Made by a program: the position numbers and the translations under genes
Notes under the pieces: generated by a model
Told to the model about the DNA's origin: nothing
What the model saw: the letters and a program-made list of their open reading frames with translations, nothing else
Database searches by the model: none
Source: Cercis canadensis
Lineage: Eukaryota; Streptophyta; Magnoliopsida; Fabales; Fabaceae
NCBI GenBank assembly: GCA_003255065.1
Contig: QAOA01005024.1
Span: forward strand, 372,395-436,394
Reading direction: 5' to 3'
Length of the DNA stretch: 64,000 nucleotides
Shown: one piece after another, positions 22,990 through 36,700 of the stretch
Layout: every line of letters starts with the position of its first letter
Numbering within the stretch: the stretch's first letter is position 1

Positions 22990-24320
22990 TGTTGCGATAA
23001 AACGAAGTGCAAGTGTACGTTATCATATTACAAGTAATAAAATGAGAGTAAATATCATTTTTCGATGATTAATATGATTAATTATTAAAATTGGGTTAAT
23101 TCCAATTTTATTAAATCAATGATTTAAGGGAATTTCAAAGATCTATAGTAAATAAATTGAAAACTAACTAAAGTAGATATAATTCACGAAGTAATTAGAG
23201 AAAAAAACTTAGGAATTTTGATTTTACCATAATTAATCTTGATTTTCATCACTCTTGTCTTCAATTTATGATTCATCTTTCTAATAACTAGTTAAGATTT
23301 CTTAATTTATTTATTAGCCTCTCTCAATGTCTAGTAAAAATATTCTTAATCACTAACTCGCTATATTCTTATGTGAGTTATAATAATTAAGAACTTATAA
23401 ATTTCATGGATTTTTTTAATTAATTACACAAGTTATGGAAGTATATCCACATTCTACATGCAATCTCTAGTATTTATCCCAATGAACTAGACATATAAAT
23501 CTTATTCTGGTCTCATTGTGATTAGCTAATTAATTAATTAATGGCCAATTAACTAGAAGCATAAAGAACAAAGATGAATACTCAAATAGAAAAGATAAAT
23601 ATTAGATTAATTTCAAAAGAAACTACAACAATTCAAATTAGACTATATCGTAGTCCTAGATAAGAAATTAGTTTATAACAGAAAATAAGAACATGATTAA
23701 ATAATTTCAAGACATGGAAGAAGAATAAAACTCAGTGAAGAAGTCCAAATTTGCTATTACCAATCCATACTATTTGCTCTTGCTTCCTTTCAAAAACATC
23801 GAGGGATGAGAGAGAGAGAGAGAGTCCTTCAATTGAAACTTGGTGTCCTATTTATACTTTACTACAAAATCCTAATTAAAGTCAAGAAAATAAAATCACC
23901 GCCTCTTGGAGCACTGAGGCCCTTGCTTTGGAGAGCTGGGGCGCTCTGCCTCTGGTGAGATGAAGAGCTACGGGCGTTAGGGCTCTCCACCACCAGCGCC
24001 GGGGTGCCAACTCTCTGTCTAGTGTGTGAAATAGGCATTGGGGTTCTTGCATTGCGGCGCTGGGGCGCCTGTTGACTGGCTGCAAACTCCAATTTCTTGC
24101 TTCAGGCGTTGCAGCTCTTGGTTTCAAGGGCTGCTGCGCTTAGTTTCTATCTCATATTGCCAATTTAGCCATTATTTTCACCTTAAGGACTACAATCTCT
24201 GAGTCTTAAGTGAACCTAAAAAATAACAAAAAAACATTATTTAAAACTCAAAATACTCAAAAAACCTACATAATATTATGCTGAGAACAACTATAAAGTA
24301 GATATAAAATCCACTTAATA
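22990..24320. mobile_element. Solo LTR, 1331 bp, target duplication GTTGC
   Basis: TGTTGCGATAAAACG starts at 22990 and the element ends CCACTTAATA (the expected CA has become TA). The 5-bp direct repeat GTTGC flanks it (22985-22989 and 24321-24325). It aligns end to end with 38869-40168 and, more distantly, with 13398-15000. There is no protein and no second LTR, so it is a solo LTR left by recombination. A GC-rich patch (23900-24130) creates spurious minus-strand frames. The corresponding site after TNL3 (about 50776) lacks it. Confidence 0.8.
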
Positions 24321-24325
24321 GTTGC

Positions 24326-27300
24326 TAAACATGTTATGAATAATGTGCCGTATTTGTTTCTTGGAAAGCTGCAAAAACTATAGCTTCTTGAGTTTTAGCG
24401 TGTGTTTGAATGGAGAACTATTTAATTAAAAAAATTATTTTTTAAAAACAAAAGCTTTATTTTTAGGCTTTTTTAAAGGTTCTAATTTTGGCTTAATAAA
24501 GTGCCTTTGAAAATTATTAAAAGCTGATTAAAACGTACATAATATTTTTTTTTAACGGAACTCTTTTTTTCTAAAAGTTTCTTTATCCAAATACACTCTT
24601 AAAATTATTCAACCAATGAATTGCAAAATTTTTCATGTGTTTTTTTTTCTCCTTGAAGGTTCAACCTCTCTTGTAAACTATTAGATTCTTTATTATTAAA
24701 TCACACTTAGTGGCTTATGTTTTTTAAATTGGCTAATTATTTAATACTACTAGTGATATTTATACCATAGATGGAATTGATAACTAGAACGATTTGTGCT
24801 ATTTGTTTTATTTAATAGACACATGTGAGTGCAATGAAATAAATGATTTCTGATATAGATAATCTTCAAAGGAATTTTAGTTTTGGTATAGATATCACTT
24901 GTAGTATTCAATAATTGGCCTTTTAAATTTCAACACTTCTACGTTTCTCAATCAAATTTTTTTTCTTTTGAGTTTTAATAGTAAGAATATTTTCAGGCAA
25001 ACTTTCACTTATTAAGATTAAGTCTCTCTTTAAAATGAACTTCTGAAAGTTATTATTTGAGAGAATTATTCTAAATTTCCAAATCTTAGAACAAAATATC
25101 CTAGAGTATAAGAGGGATAAAATTTTTCAAGTAGTGCTTGACATATTGGATAAAGTGATCAAAATACCTCATTGATCTTATATGGTTATTCTCTTTATAA
25201 TTGAACATAAATAACCACATAAGACTAAGAGTATTTTATACATAATAATCACATAGGTCAAGTATTTGCACAGAAAATTCATCCCTCTCTCACTTCATTC
25301 CAAGGTCTTTTGTTTTGTGGCTAAGGTTTAGAAGGATAAGTCTCCTTTATTTTATCTTGAGAAAACTATTCCTTAGTTCTAAAACCAAGAAGAAAAGACA
25401 CTTAAATGCTAAAGGAATTAGAATTTCAAGCTTGCCATATAACAAAAATTATCAAAATACCTCTTAAAATTATATTGTTATTTTGTTTATACTTAAACGT
25501 AATAGCCATATATATAAACATAATAGTCATATAGTATTAAGGGATATTTTAGTTAGTTTATCCGTGTTGCACACCTACTTAGCATTTCAATTTCTTGAGC
25601 ACTAAAAAGTGTCTTTTCTCATTCCTAGCAGCACTTAAAAATAATTTTCCATTTTATTCTTTAGCTGTCCAGATTCTTTACCTTTTAGTTTAAATCATAA
25701 AGTTTCTTATATATTCTAAAAGCAAGCGACACTTCACAGTTAACACAAGCACAAAATCCTCCCCATTTTAATTTTGGAGTTATTTACTCCTTATCTTCGT
25801 CATCTTCCTGCACCTTCACACACGGCACCAATTCTTCCTCTGGCAGCAAAACGAACCAAAGACACCAGTAGTAAACAGACTCATTTAGAGTCAGTTCTTG
25901 ATCTCCCTGTTTCAGAGGTAAAACCCCTTTCACTATTCTTCTTTTCTCTCTAATTGTTGAACAATGGCTCTGATTCTGTGGATTTAACAGTGCTCCTTTG
26001 ACCCCTTCTCATTGTTGAACAATCTCCGCCTATATTTGAAAATAATTGTGGGGACTAATTGGTAGAAGCTGTAATCATTTTAGGGACCAAAATAATTGGA
26101 TTCAACCTACATAATTTTTTTTTTTTTGTTTTTGTTTTATTTTGTATGAGTTCAACTAAAACTATAAAATATAAAAAAGAATTCTACTTACTGTTGAACA
26201 TTGACTGTGACTTCCTTTCTTTCCAATATGAAGTCTTGTACCCAAGGGGAAAAAGAGAAGAGAAGAATATGCATGATGCAGTAATCACAATAACTGGTGC
26301 ACATAGTGAATAGTATAACTTGGGATTTTAGTACTTTTTTTTTCCGTAGCTTTTGATTAGGTGGGTTCTAAAATTGATTGCTTTATTGGTGATGGTGACT
26401 TAAAGTTAACTACTAAAAAAATATGAAATTTGTTGAATTAGATTGATTGTAACTTAAACTCTATTTGGCCACTAGTAGGAACACAACTACTAATAACTTA
26501 AACTGGAGCATTATAATCCTATTCAATGTTACTTGTGTAAACTGGGAATCATTCGTTGTTAAATTTTTCTAAAAAATGAGAAGACCGCAGCAGGGGCAAT
26601 GACATGCTGATGTGAATACACTAGAAGAATATAAGATCAATGGAAGAACATTAATGCAGTTCACTATGATTTGACCTAGTTTTTGATACTAGATTTTGCA
26701 GTTGGTTTGTTAGTAACAATATGGCCTTGTTTTTTTTTTTAGCCAGACATAGGATCTTCACATTCATTTTAAGAATCTCCATTATGTGAAAGTGTGAACA
26801 TTTAAGTGACTGATAATACCACAAAATAACATCACAATCACCAAGAAGCAGATGCTCTGGATTTTGAACCCAACCTTAAATATGAGTACATGACTTGCTG
26901 AGGTATTGCTTGTGTTCACAAGATGGCTTTGTTGTAGGTATATCACTTGTATCATCATATTAAAACCCCATGCCTTGTTCCTATGTAGTCCTGTTGATAA
27001 AGAGGAAAAGACATAGTGAGTACGCTGGAGCTCCTCCGTTGCTCAAGTTAGTGGCCACCTCTTGTGAGGATTGGAGAGACTCAATAGGAAAGTGTAACTA
27101 TCTTTCATTCAATCCTTTTCAGTTGAAGTTAATTACTGTCAAAATTAAATGCGTCCAAGTATAATTTCTTGAAATTTCTTTCTAATATAACTTATTTAAT
27201 GTTAAATTGAAAAGGCCTACATAAAATCAGTGTCATCACTAAACTAAGGAAAAAGGATTTTTATAAGGAGTCAACTAAAAGTAGTCAAGGATGAGTGAAT

Positions 27301-28419
27301 TTTATTGAAATTTTGAAATTTGCTGCAATTAGGGTCATAACTTGTGAGTTCTGTTTAGTATAGTTATGTAGTTTCATGGTATGATTTGAGAACTTTTTTA
27401 ACTAAATGGCTCAACTTTTGTGTGAGAGGCATATTAGAGACAAAACTTATTTTTTAGTCTACACCTAAGTGGAAGTCATGCAGGGCATCAGTCTTCCAGG
27501 GAGGCAGTGTTGAGTTCTTTATTCCATATCCTTTGTCTCTGTTTGCCTTCGTTTCTCTTGTCTGCCCTCCACTCTTTCTCACTTTCTGGCTTACATCTCT
27601 ACATTTATCTTCAAATCACACTCTCTGGCAGAGATTCATCTTCATCACAAACATGTATGCCGACACTGCTACAACAACTACGCTTACAGAATCAGCCTAT
27701 TGACCTTGTGAAGGTTAAAAAAATTTCCTTTTTGTCTAGTTTTAGATGTATTTGTGGACCATTATTATCCTATTCTTTGTTATTTGTGTAAACTGGGAAT
27801 CATTCTTCGTTAAATTTCTCTAGGAAATGAAAAGCAGATAAAGAAATTTTGATTTTCAACTATATCTCCAGAACATTGTGAACCAGTTTTCTTTTCTTTG
27901 GCTGATACTTGTTATCTTTCTAGATGGCAGTTCAGTCAGAAGAATATAGGATCAGTGGAAGAACATTAATACAGTTTAAAACTATTGTTTTAGAAAAAAA
28001 TATGGTTTTGTTGTTTTTTGTTAGCAGACATAATATGTTTACATTCATTTTAGAAAACTCCACTTACTGAAAAGGTAAACATTTAAGTGAAAAGATAATA
28101 CTACAAGATAACACCACAATAACAAAGACATATACACAATAGATTTGAACCCAAATCCTAAGCACCACCCCAACCATGAATATGAGTATGTGACTAGCCA
28201 AGCTATTGTTGGTCACAAGCTGATTTTGTTGTAAGCATATCACCTGTTTCAGGGGATTCATTCTCCATGCCTGCATCAATTTTTATCAAGTTTCAACTAT
28301 GCTGATCGATTTTACTTCTCATTCTTTTAGTAATCAATATGGTTTTGATGTTGTAGGTACATGACTGTTTCAACCCATGGTGGCTCTATGATGTAACGTT
28401 CTAACTTTTCAGAGTTTCA
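24326..28419. other. TNL1 to TNL-P interval
   Basis: No gene. It aligns throughout with 40174-45412 (TNL2 to TNL3), apart from the solo LTR there and a few indels. It contains a putative leader exon ending CAGAG/GTAAAAC at 25917, a second conserved block ending GTGAAG/GTT at 27713, and the conserved acceptor TTGTAG at 28356. The 84-codon frame at 26059-26313 spans a poly-T tract and is not credible. Confidence 0.6.
25785..25917 (+). other. Conserved leader block ahead of TNL-P
   Basis: Homologous to blocks at 41740-41910 and 52480-52656 and, more loosely, 33005-33115. All end at a splice-donor-like (A/G)AG/GTAAAAC. The reading APILPLAAKR...LESxLDLPVSE is open in three copies, but no shared ATG precedes it in that frame. 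The simplest view is a noncoding 5' UTR exon of the adjacent TNL. This copy lacks the first 15 or so codons seen at 41740. Confidence 0.4.
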
Positions 28420-30268
28420 ATGGCTGTTGCTGCTGGTGGACCATCTTCCTCAAATTCTTCTCTCAACTCAATCCCACGATGGAAATTTCACGTTTTCTTG
28501 AGTTTTAGGGGAGAAGACACCCGCAGAAGTTTTACAGACTACCTCTATGCTACTTTGCAAGCCAAGAGAATAATTACTTTTAGAGATGATGAACAACTTG
28601 AGAGAGGAGAAGTTATTTCTGAACAACTCTTAAAGCCATTGAAGAATCTCTCTCTGCAATTGTTGTTCTCTCCCCACAATATGCTTCTTCTAGTTGGTGT
28701 TTGGATGAACTCCATAAAATTCTCGAATCTAAAAAAGTGTTGGGCAGAGAAGTTTTCCCAGTCTTCTATGATGTTGACCACTCTGATGTAAGGTGCCAGA
28801 AGGGAAGTTTTGGCGAAGCATTTAAAAAACATGAACGAAGATATAAAGAAGACAGGATTAAAAGATGGAGAGATGCCTTAACAGAAGTTACTGATTTACC
28901 TGGATGGCACTCCAAGGATAGGTAACTTCAACTTGTCATTTTTTAGGTATGAAGTAGAATAGCATATTGAAAAACGAAAACCCATAATCAAGTTACAATT
29001 AATAATACTGAATATGTGGCCAAACAGTCAATTTATGAGCATAACAGTTGAGCTAGAAGAGTATTGAGTATATTTTCTGGATCTATGTAGAAGTTGCTAA
29101 ATATTTGACAACCTGTATTGTCTCATGCTTCCCATATTTCATTCTAATTGATATTGAACTTTCCGCTAGATTGTCCTTTTCTTCCATGGAGGCATGAATC
29201 ACACCTCATTAAAGAAATTGTAGCTGAAGTGTGGACAAAACTGCAAGCGAAATTGCCATCATTTAATGATGGATTAGTTGGAATTGATTCAAGGATGGAA
29301 GACATGTTTTCAGTTTTAGCCAGAGAGTTAGAGGATGTTTGCTTTATAGGAATATGGGGAATAGGTGGTATAGGAAAGACCACTCAAATAATGCGTTCTC
29401 GTCACCCGAAGAACCAGAACAAAGTGTCTGGATACCAAACAGTGGGATGACCTTAGTTATCTCAATAAGGTGAACCCTTAACAAAGGAAGGATCTTTGGT
29501 AAGTTCAAGTTCAAGTTATTTGCCCAAGAATAACAGTGAAGCTCTCAATCCAAAGAAACTCAACAATTCAATAACTGAATATAATTAATCTCAAATTTGT
29601 TTGCAAAGACATAAGTGAATCCCTTATATAAGAACTCAGCTAAAAGACTAAACTTAATTGAAGCTAAGAATGATAACAAACCCTACACGTTCAGCCCACA
29701 AACATAAAGACCCAAAATAAAGACTTAATTAAAACTAATTAAATAAGACATAGTTTTTGATCCAAGACCTAACACAAAACATTAACATATTTGGCCTAAA
29801 ACAATTACCAAGATAAGGCCCACAATATATTTCTAGACTAAGTAAATTGGGCTTATTAATCCTTGAGTGAACGCCCAAACTTGATCTTTAAGTTTTCTCT
29901 AAAACAAACTTTAAACTTGGGCTTCAAGTTGGTCTATGCGCACTTTTTACAAGAGACAGATAAGTGATCTATCTCAAATTTGAATTTGGCTCAGCTGTGT
30001 TCTTCTTGGTCTGTACCTCTTGGACTATGTTTAGTAGTGCCTCTTTTACACGCTTAGCCCCGCTTCTAGTCATTAGGCCTCCAACTCCAAGCAATGGATC
30101 ATGAACACGCTTAGGGTTAGGGCGTGTAGCAAGCTGATTAGCATCATTCCCTCCCTCCTCATCAGATAAAGAGTAAGAGAGATTGGGGATGACAATCAAT
30201 GTTGTGATGAGTTTGTGGGAGAATATGTAACATTAAATGTAGAAGCAAAACAAAGAAAACTTGGATAA
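28420..30268 (+). pseudogene. TNL-P: TNL pseudogene, counterpart of TNL3
   Basis: It starts MAVAAGGPSSSNSSLN like TNL3 and runs through VFLSFRGEDTR. A 1-bp deletion in the run that reads GAACAACTCCTTAAAG in the intact genes (here near 28630) then shifts the frame; the rest of the TIR continues in the next frame to the splice donor at 28923. Exon 2 (from 29192) keeps the linker and the P-loop GIGGIGKTT. Homology stops at 29385 and resumes at about 30167, only 100 bp before the stop (30266-30268). About 3 kb covering most of NB-ARC, all LRRs and the post-LRR domain is missing, replaced by a Ty3/gypsy fragment. It could at most yield a short TIR peptide. Confidence 0.93.
29386..30166 (-). mobile_element. 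Ty3/gypsy retrotransposon tail inside TNL-P
   Basis: On the minus strand the fragment encodes ...HDPLLGVGGLMTRSGAKRVK and EALLNIVQEVQ, then a stop near 29969. This matches the C-terminal tail typical of plant Ty3/gypsy polyproteins (GPMTRARAKK, EAL...). Downstream on the same strand is LTR-like AT-rich sequence with a TTATATAAGG box (about 29620). No complete LTR and no target duplication are visible. The edges carry short homology (AGAT.AAGAG), so it may have arrived as filler during repair of the deletion. Confidence 0.7.
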
Positions 30269-33200
30269 AATTCCTTCTCAGTAAGTCATCACATCTACCT
30301 TGCTTTTATCTACCTGAATTTGCAATATCTTTTGAATGCTTTCTTATCTTTAGGATGTAGCTTAGCAATCATCTTCGTATTTTCTATCTTTATCTCTCTA
30401 AAAATATAATTTTGATAAAACACTTATATTCTTTATATATACTATACTAGAAAAAGAAAATGAATATCATTTTAATTTTATATAGGCTCACTTCTTACAC
30501 TGCATCTTATTTTTAAGCAGTTTTTCCTTTAAAATATGAGAATAATGATAAGTTGCCATTATATATTAAAAGGTTATTTGTAAGATAAAAAAGGAAAAAA
30601 AAAAACATGCATGTATATATGTGGATATAATTATTCTAGTAATATATGCATGTAGAAATTTTTAGAAAATATTAAGCAAGTAGAGAGTATATATATATAT
30701 ATATATATAGACGTTCAAATTTTTTCCATCAACTAGTTCATACACGCACTTGTGTTTTGCCCATGCAATGAACGGGGTTTTCTTTAATGTTTTTGGAGAA
30801 CAAAAAACAAAGTTTATGAAAATATTATTGTAGAACAATTTTAATATTTATAGGTTCATATTCTGATAAATTAATAATATATATAGAATTTATATAACTA
30901 TAAATATTTCTAAAACGTATATTTAAGGTTCATATGTTGCATAGGCTGAAGTTGTTTTCCTTTTTTATCCTTTTCATAATAGTTGGCTAATTTCTTCTTA
31001 GTTGCTTGAATCTTGGATTCATAATCACCTCAATGAAAATTTTTCATCGTTTGTGTATTTTAATAGGATATGTGTATTCTCATTAAAGTCAACCTTCGAA
31101 AGTTATTATCTGAGAGAATTATTCCAAATTTCCAAACCGTAAAACAAAATACCGTGGACTGCAAGAGGGGAAAAAATTTTAAGTGGTGCTTCACCTATGA
31201 GATAAAGTGATCAAAATATTCCATTGAATCTATGTGGTTATTCTCTTCGTATTTGAATATGATAATCACATATATATTATATAAAATAACCATACAAGGT
31301 TGAGAGTATTTTATATATGATAGCCACATACGTCAAGCGCTTGTTTAAAAATTTTATTCCTTTCACATTCCACTCCAAGATTTTTTTGTTTTGTAGCTAA
31401 GGTTTAAAAGAATATAGTCTGCCTTATTTTATCTTCGGAAAACTATTCTATGTTCTAAAATCAAGGAGAAGAGACACTTAAGTGCTAAAGAAATTGGAGT
31501 TCCAAATAAATAATTGCCACATAGCAAAAATGACTAAAACTCCCTTCAATACTATGTAGTTATTATATTCATATATATGATTATTTTTTTAATATTTAAA
31601 CATAATAATCACATACCAAACAAAATAATCATATATTTTGTACATAATAACTACATATATAAGAATAATAGCTGACATAGCATCAAGAAATATTTTAGTC
31701 ATTTTATCTTTGTTGCAACACTTATTTAGAACTTCAATTTCTTTAACACTTAAATGTCTTTTTTTTTAATAGTGAAAATTGAGAATAATTTTCACTTTTA
31801 TTCATTAACGTTCCAGATTCCTTACGATTTAAATCATAAAGTTTCTGCTATATATTCTAAGGCAAAGGACGCTTAACACAAGCACAAAATTTCCTCACCA
31901 TTTTCCCTCTCTTTTTTGGTGAACAAGACAAGAAACTTCCCCCTATTTTGAAGTTGTTTACTCTAGCACTAACAAGCAAATTTCAAAGTTGCTCTACTCA
32001 AGTTGTTTACTTAAGCTTCCTATGTATTTATCAGAATATGGATCAATACTCTAGCACTAACATAAGGTTTTCCATGACAAACATTGTGAGTTTTAAGAAA
32101 TTATTTATTTGATCAATTCTCACAATTCAAAAGTTAGATTCTTTGTAATGGTTGATAATAAGACAATGTTTATCTCTAGATTTTATCCTTTCTTTATAGG
32201 TTAGTGATGTTGGGTCATTCCCAATTAAGTTTGCGTTTTTTTGGTAGTTTCTCAATGTGATGTTAATGATGTATGTGAATTTTTATTGAGTTACATTTGG
32301 CGTAGAGTAATGTCATTCCTATTCAGTTGGGTAGGTTTTAATATAATTTACTTAATAATTTTAGTATTTTTATAAAGATCACGAAAAATTAAGTCACACA
32401 TAATACAATATAAAAAAGTATGTCAAATTCAATTTTTTGGTAAAAGTTAAATTTTTTTTTAATATATTTTTTTATATTTTGTTATTCTTATATTTTATAA
32501 AAACTTATGAATTTTCTCATAAATTATGACTTAATTTTTAGATATATTTACAATCACATCAAATTCAACATTTGAATCCTATTAAAAATCCTCAATCAAA
32601 AGTGACTAACACTTTAAAAGGATATAACTCAGGAATCACATTCCCTCTTATATTCTTCTTTTGCAAGACTGCAATGTAAAGCTATCCATATACCTGTGAA
32701 AAAAAAAAAAAAAATATTACTTGGAGCTATCATTCTTGACAGTTGACACCAGTTACCAGCCCACTTTTTTTCAAGTCTTCCACACGCCGAAAGCAACTTT
32801 TTAAAATTATTATTATTTTATCTTTAACAGTACTCCGTACTGTATAAAAATTAAAAAAATCAAACTTTTTGGCATATTCCAAAGAACTAAGTGCGCTTCA
32901 GAGTTCAGACAAGCACAAAATTTCATCACCATTTTCCCTCTAAATTCTAAGTCCTTTACTCAGGCACTAACTAACACGTAAATTTCACACCTCACTCACT
33001 ATTTCTCAATTAAAGTCTTTTCTTCATCTTCTTCATCATCTTCACCTTCACACAGAGCTCTAATTTTTCCTCTGCACAAACTTAACAGAGCATATACCAG
33101 CAAAATGAAACAAAGGTAAAACTCCTTTGACTATTATTCTTTTATATCTGATTGTTGAACAATGGCTCTGATTCTGTGGATTTAACTGTGCTCCTTTGAC

Positions 33201-33796
33201 CCTCTCTGATTGTTGAACCATGTCCACCTATATTTGATTGTTTGCAATCTTGACTTGCTTCAATGAGTGGACGATCTGGGAAATTAGGGATTTGGGGTTA
33301 GATTAGATGATGAAGATGGCTTCCAAGTGATGAAGGAGGATCCCTTTTTATTTTACAGATTTTGGTTTTTTGAATTTTTTTTTAAATTTTTATGGACTTA
33401 ATTGGTAATCCGCCATTTGGCCATGTATGCAATTTTTATGGACCATTTTTTTTTTTCTTTTTTTTTTGCTGGTAGTTATGATCGCCTGGGGTGATAACAT
33501 GGTTTTGTTTTAGGCATATCACCTGTTGCAGCAGATTCACACCCCATAGTTTTTTCATGTGTTGTCATATATAGAAAGAGGAGGAGACACAATGAACTAT
33601 AATCCAGTGAATTATAATCTGGCCTGCATCATGTTTTATCAAACTTCTATTAATTTTACACTGATTCCTTCAGTAAACAATATGGTTTTTATGTTATAGG
33701 TATATGGCTGGTTCAATTCATGGTAGCTCTGCGGTGGAAGATTCTAACCTCAGTATTATATACTAAAGACAAAGGCCAAAAGCTTTCAGAGTTTAT
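30269..33796. other. TNL-P to TNL2 interval
   Basis: No gene. The first part repeats the region after TNL3 (49451 onwards): TTCTCAGTAAGTC at 30273, an (AT)n tract at 30689-30710 and CACTTGTGTTTTGCCCATGC at 30746. The later part matches the AT-rich spacers near 25000 and 51500. A poly-A run lies at 32699-32714. Before TNL2 there are a leader-like block ending CAAAG/GTAAAAC (33115) and a conserved acceptor ATAG/GTATATG (33699). Confidence 0.55.
33005..33115 (+). other. Leader-like block ahead of TNL2
   Basis: A CTTCATC/ACCTTCACAC core and the donor-like CAAAG/GTAAAACTCC match the blocks at 25785, 41740 and 52480, but the open reading of the others is broken here. This supports a 5' UTR exon rather than a coding exon. 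Confidence 0.35.
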
Positions 33797-36700
33797 ATGG
33801 CTGCTGGTACTGGAGGACCATCTTCCTCAAATTCTTCTTTCAACTCAACCCCACAATGGAAATTTCACGTTTTCTTGAGTTTTAGGGGAGACACCCGCAC
33901 AAATTTTACAGACTACCTATATGCTACTTTGCAAGCCAAGAGAATCATTACTTTTAGGGATGATGAACAACTTGAGAAAGGAGAAGTTATTTTTGAACAA
34001 CTCCTTAAAGCCATTGAAGAATCTCTTTCTGCAATTGTTGTTCTCTCCCCACAATATGCTTCTTCCCGTTGGTGTTTGGATGAGCTACATAAAATTCTCG
34101 AATCTAGAAAAGTGTTGGGCAGAGAAGTTTTCCCAGTCTTCTATGATGTTGATCCCTCTGATGTAATGTACCAAAAGGGAAGTTTTGGGGAAGCATTTAA
34201 GAAACATGAACGAAGATATACAGAAGACAGGATTAAAAGATGGAAAGACGCCTTAAGAGAAGTTGCTGGCTTACCTGGATGGAACTCCAAGGATAGGTAA
34301 TTTTAACATGTCATTATTTAAGTATAAAGTAGAATAGCAGCGTTACAAATGAAAACCCATAGAAGTTACAATTAATAATACTGAATATATGGCCAAAACA
34401 GAGCATAGCAGTTGAGCTAGAAAAGTATTGAGCATATTTTCTGGATCTGTGTAGAAGGTGCTAAATATTTGACAACCTGTATTATCTCTTGCTTCCTATA
34501 TTTAATTATAATTCTTATTTAACTTTTTGCAATTGTCCTTTTCTGCCATGTAGGCACCACTCACAAGTCATAGAAGAAATTGTAGCTGAACTGTGGAGAA
34601 AAGTGCAAGCTAAATTGCCATCATTTAATGATGGACTAGTTGGAATTGATTCAAGGATGGAAGACGTGTTTTCCCTTTTAGCCAGAGGGTCAGAGGATGT
34701 TCGCTTCATAGGAATATGGGGCATGGGTGGTATAGGAAAGACAACTCTTGCTAGAGTTGTTTTTGAGAGAATCCGCAATGAATTTGAAGTTAGTTGCTTT
34801 CTTTCAAATGTTAGAGAGATTTCTAGTAAAAGCAGTCATGGTCTGGTTCAGCTACAAAGAGGACTTATTTCTCATCTGAAAATAAGAGGCATGGAAATCA
34901 AAGATTCATATGAGGGCAAGAAAACAATTAGAAACCTTTTATGCCACAAAAAAGTTCTGCTTGTCCTTGATGATGTAAGTGCTAATAGCCAATTAGAGAA
35001 TTTGGCTGGAAAGCAAGAATGGTTCGGTCGAGGAAGTAGAGTAATAATAACAACTAGAGATAGGCACCCTCTGACATCACATGGAGTATCTGAAATGTAT
35101 GAGATTCAAATCTTAGATAGTTATGAATCCCTTCAACTCTTTTGTCAAAAAGCCTTTAAAGAAAAACCTGAACAATGTTATTTGGAGTTGTCTAAAAATG
35201 TGGTTCAATATGCTGGAGGCCTCCCTTTGGCACTCAAAGTATTGGGTTGCTTTCTTTGTGGAAAAAGTGTACCTGAATGGGAAAATGCTCTGCACAAGAT
35301 GAGAAAGGTTCAGCATGAAGATATTCTTAGTACACTTCAAATAAGCTATGAAGCATTAGATGATATCGAAAAGAATATATTTCTGAATATAGCTTGCTTC
35401 TTTAAAGGGATGGAGAAAGGTGAGGTGACACATATATTGGAAATATGCGACCTTTATCCAATTATTGGAATAAATGTTCTACTTGAGAAATGCTTGCTCA
35501 CCGAATATGATGGGCATGGTAAATGGTGTTTGGGAATGCATGATATGCTTCAAGAAATGGGTAAGAATATTGTTATTCATGAATCAGTTAATGATGTGGG
35601 AAAATGTAGTAGGTTGTGGTTGCAAAAGGATATTGATCATGTATTGACAAAAAATAAGGCAAGTACCTACTTAATTTTGCAAGATTAATGTCGATAAAAA
35701 TTTTACTTGTGTGTCTTATGAATTTTAATTTAATTTATACCCTCCCTATCATTCCTTCCATTATTCTCACAATTTTTTTTTCCTCATAGGGATCCAAGTT
35801 TATTCAAGGCATAGTTCTGAAGTCTCGGTCGTATGAAGCACAATGGGACCGTAAAGCCTTCTCAAAGATGCACAATCTTAAATTATTGATGTTAGAAAAT
35901 GTGGACCTTCCACTTGGTCTCGATTGTCTTCCAGAAGGACTAAGATATCTTGAATGGGAAAATTTCCCTTTGGAAGATTTGCCACTTGATAATCAACTCG
36001 ACAAACTTGTTGAACTTAAAATGCAGCATAGCAAAATTAAGCAACCTTGGTATGGAACAAAGGTAAGCGTTTTATACTTTATTACGAGCTTTTACATAGT
36101 TTGATATATGTCCCCTCGAAATCTGACAAATTTTTTTTCTGCTGTTTTGTTTTGATTAGGTTTTTGGAAAGCTAAAGCACATTATTTTGGATGATTCTAA
36201 GGATCTAATTCGATTTCCTAGTGTTTTGGGGGTTCCATATCTTGAACAGTTGATCCTTGAAGACTGTATAAATCTTGTAGAGGTTGACCAATCTGTTGGA
36301 TGGCACAAGAAGCTTATGATACTCAACTTGAGAAATTGTGTAAATCTTAAAATCCTTCCGAGAAAACTGGAAATGGATTCTCTAAAGGAGCTCATTCTTT
36401 CAGGCTGTTCAAAAGTTAAAAAGCTTCCAGAGTTTGGGGACAACATGAAACTTTTATCAAATCTTGATTTGCAGGATTGCAAAAGTCTTGTTTGCCTTCC
36501 AAAATCGATTCATAATGTGAAATATCTTAGAATTCTCAATATGATTGGTTGTTCTAAGTTTTCTAGGCTGCCAGAGAATTTGGATGAAAATGAGGCTTTA
36601 GAGGAGCTTAATGTGAGGGGAACTGCCATAAAAGAAGTACCTCCCTCCATTGTTCATTTAAAAGATCTGAAAAAACTATCTTTAGGTGGACCCAGAGAGA

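Noticed and set aside
23862..24127. Two minus-strand frames rich in Arg/Pro/Ser
   Set aside because: They come from the GC-rich patch of the solo LTR and are not kept in the copy at 38869.
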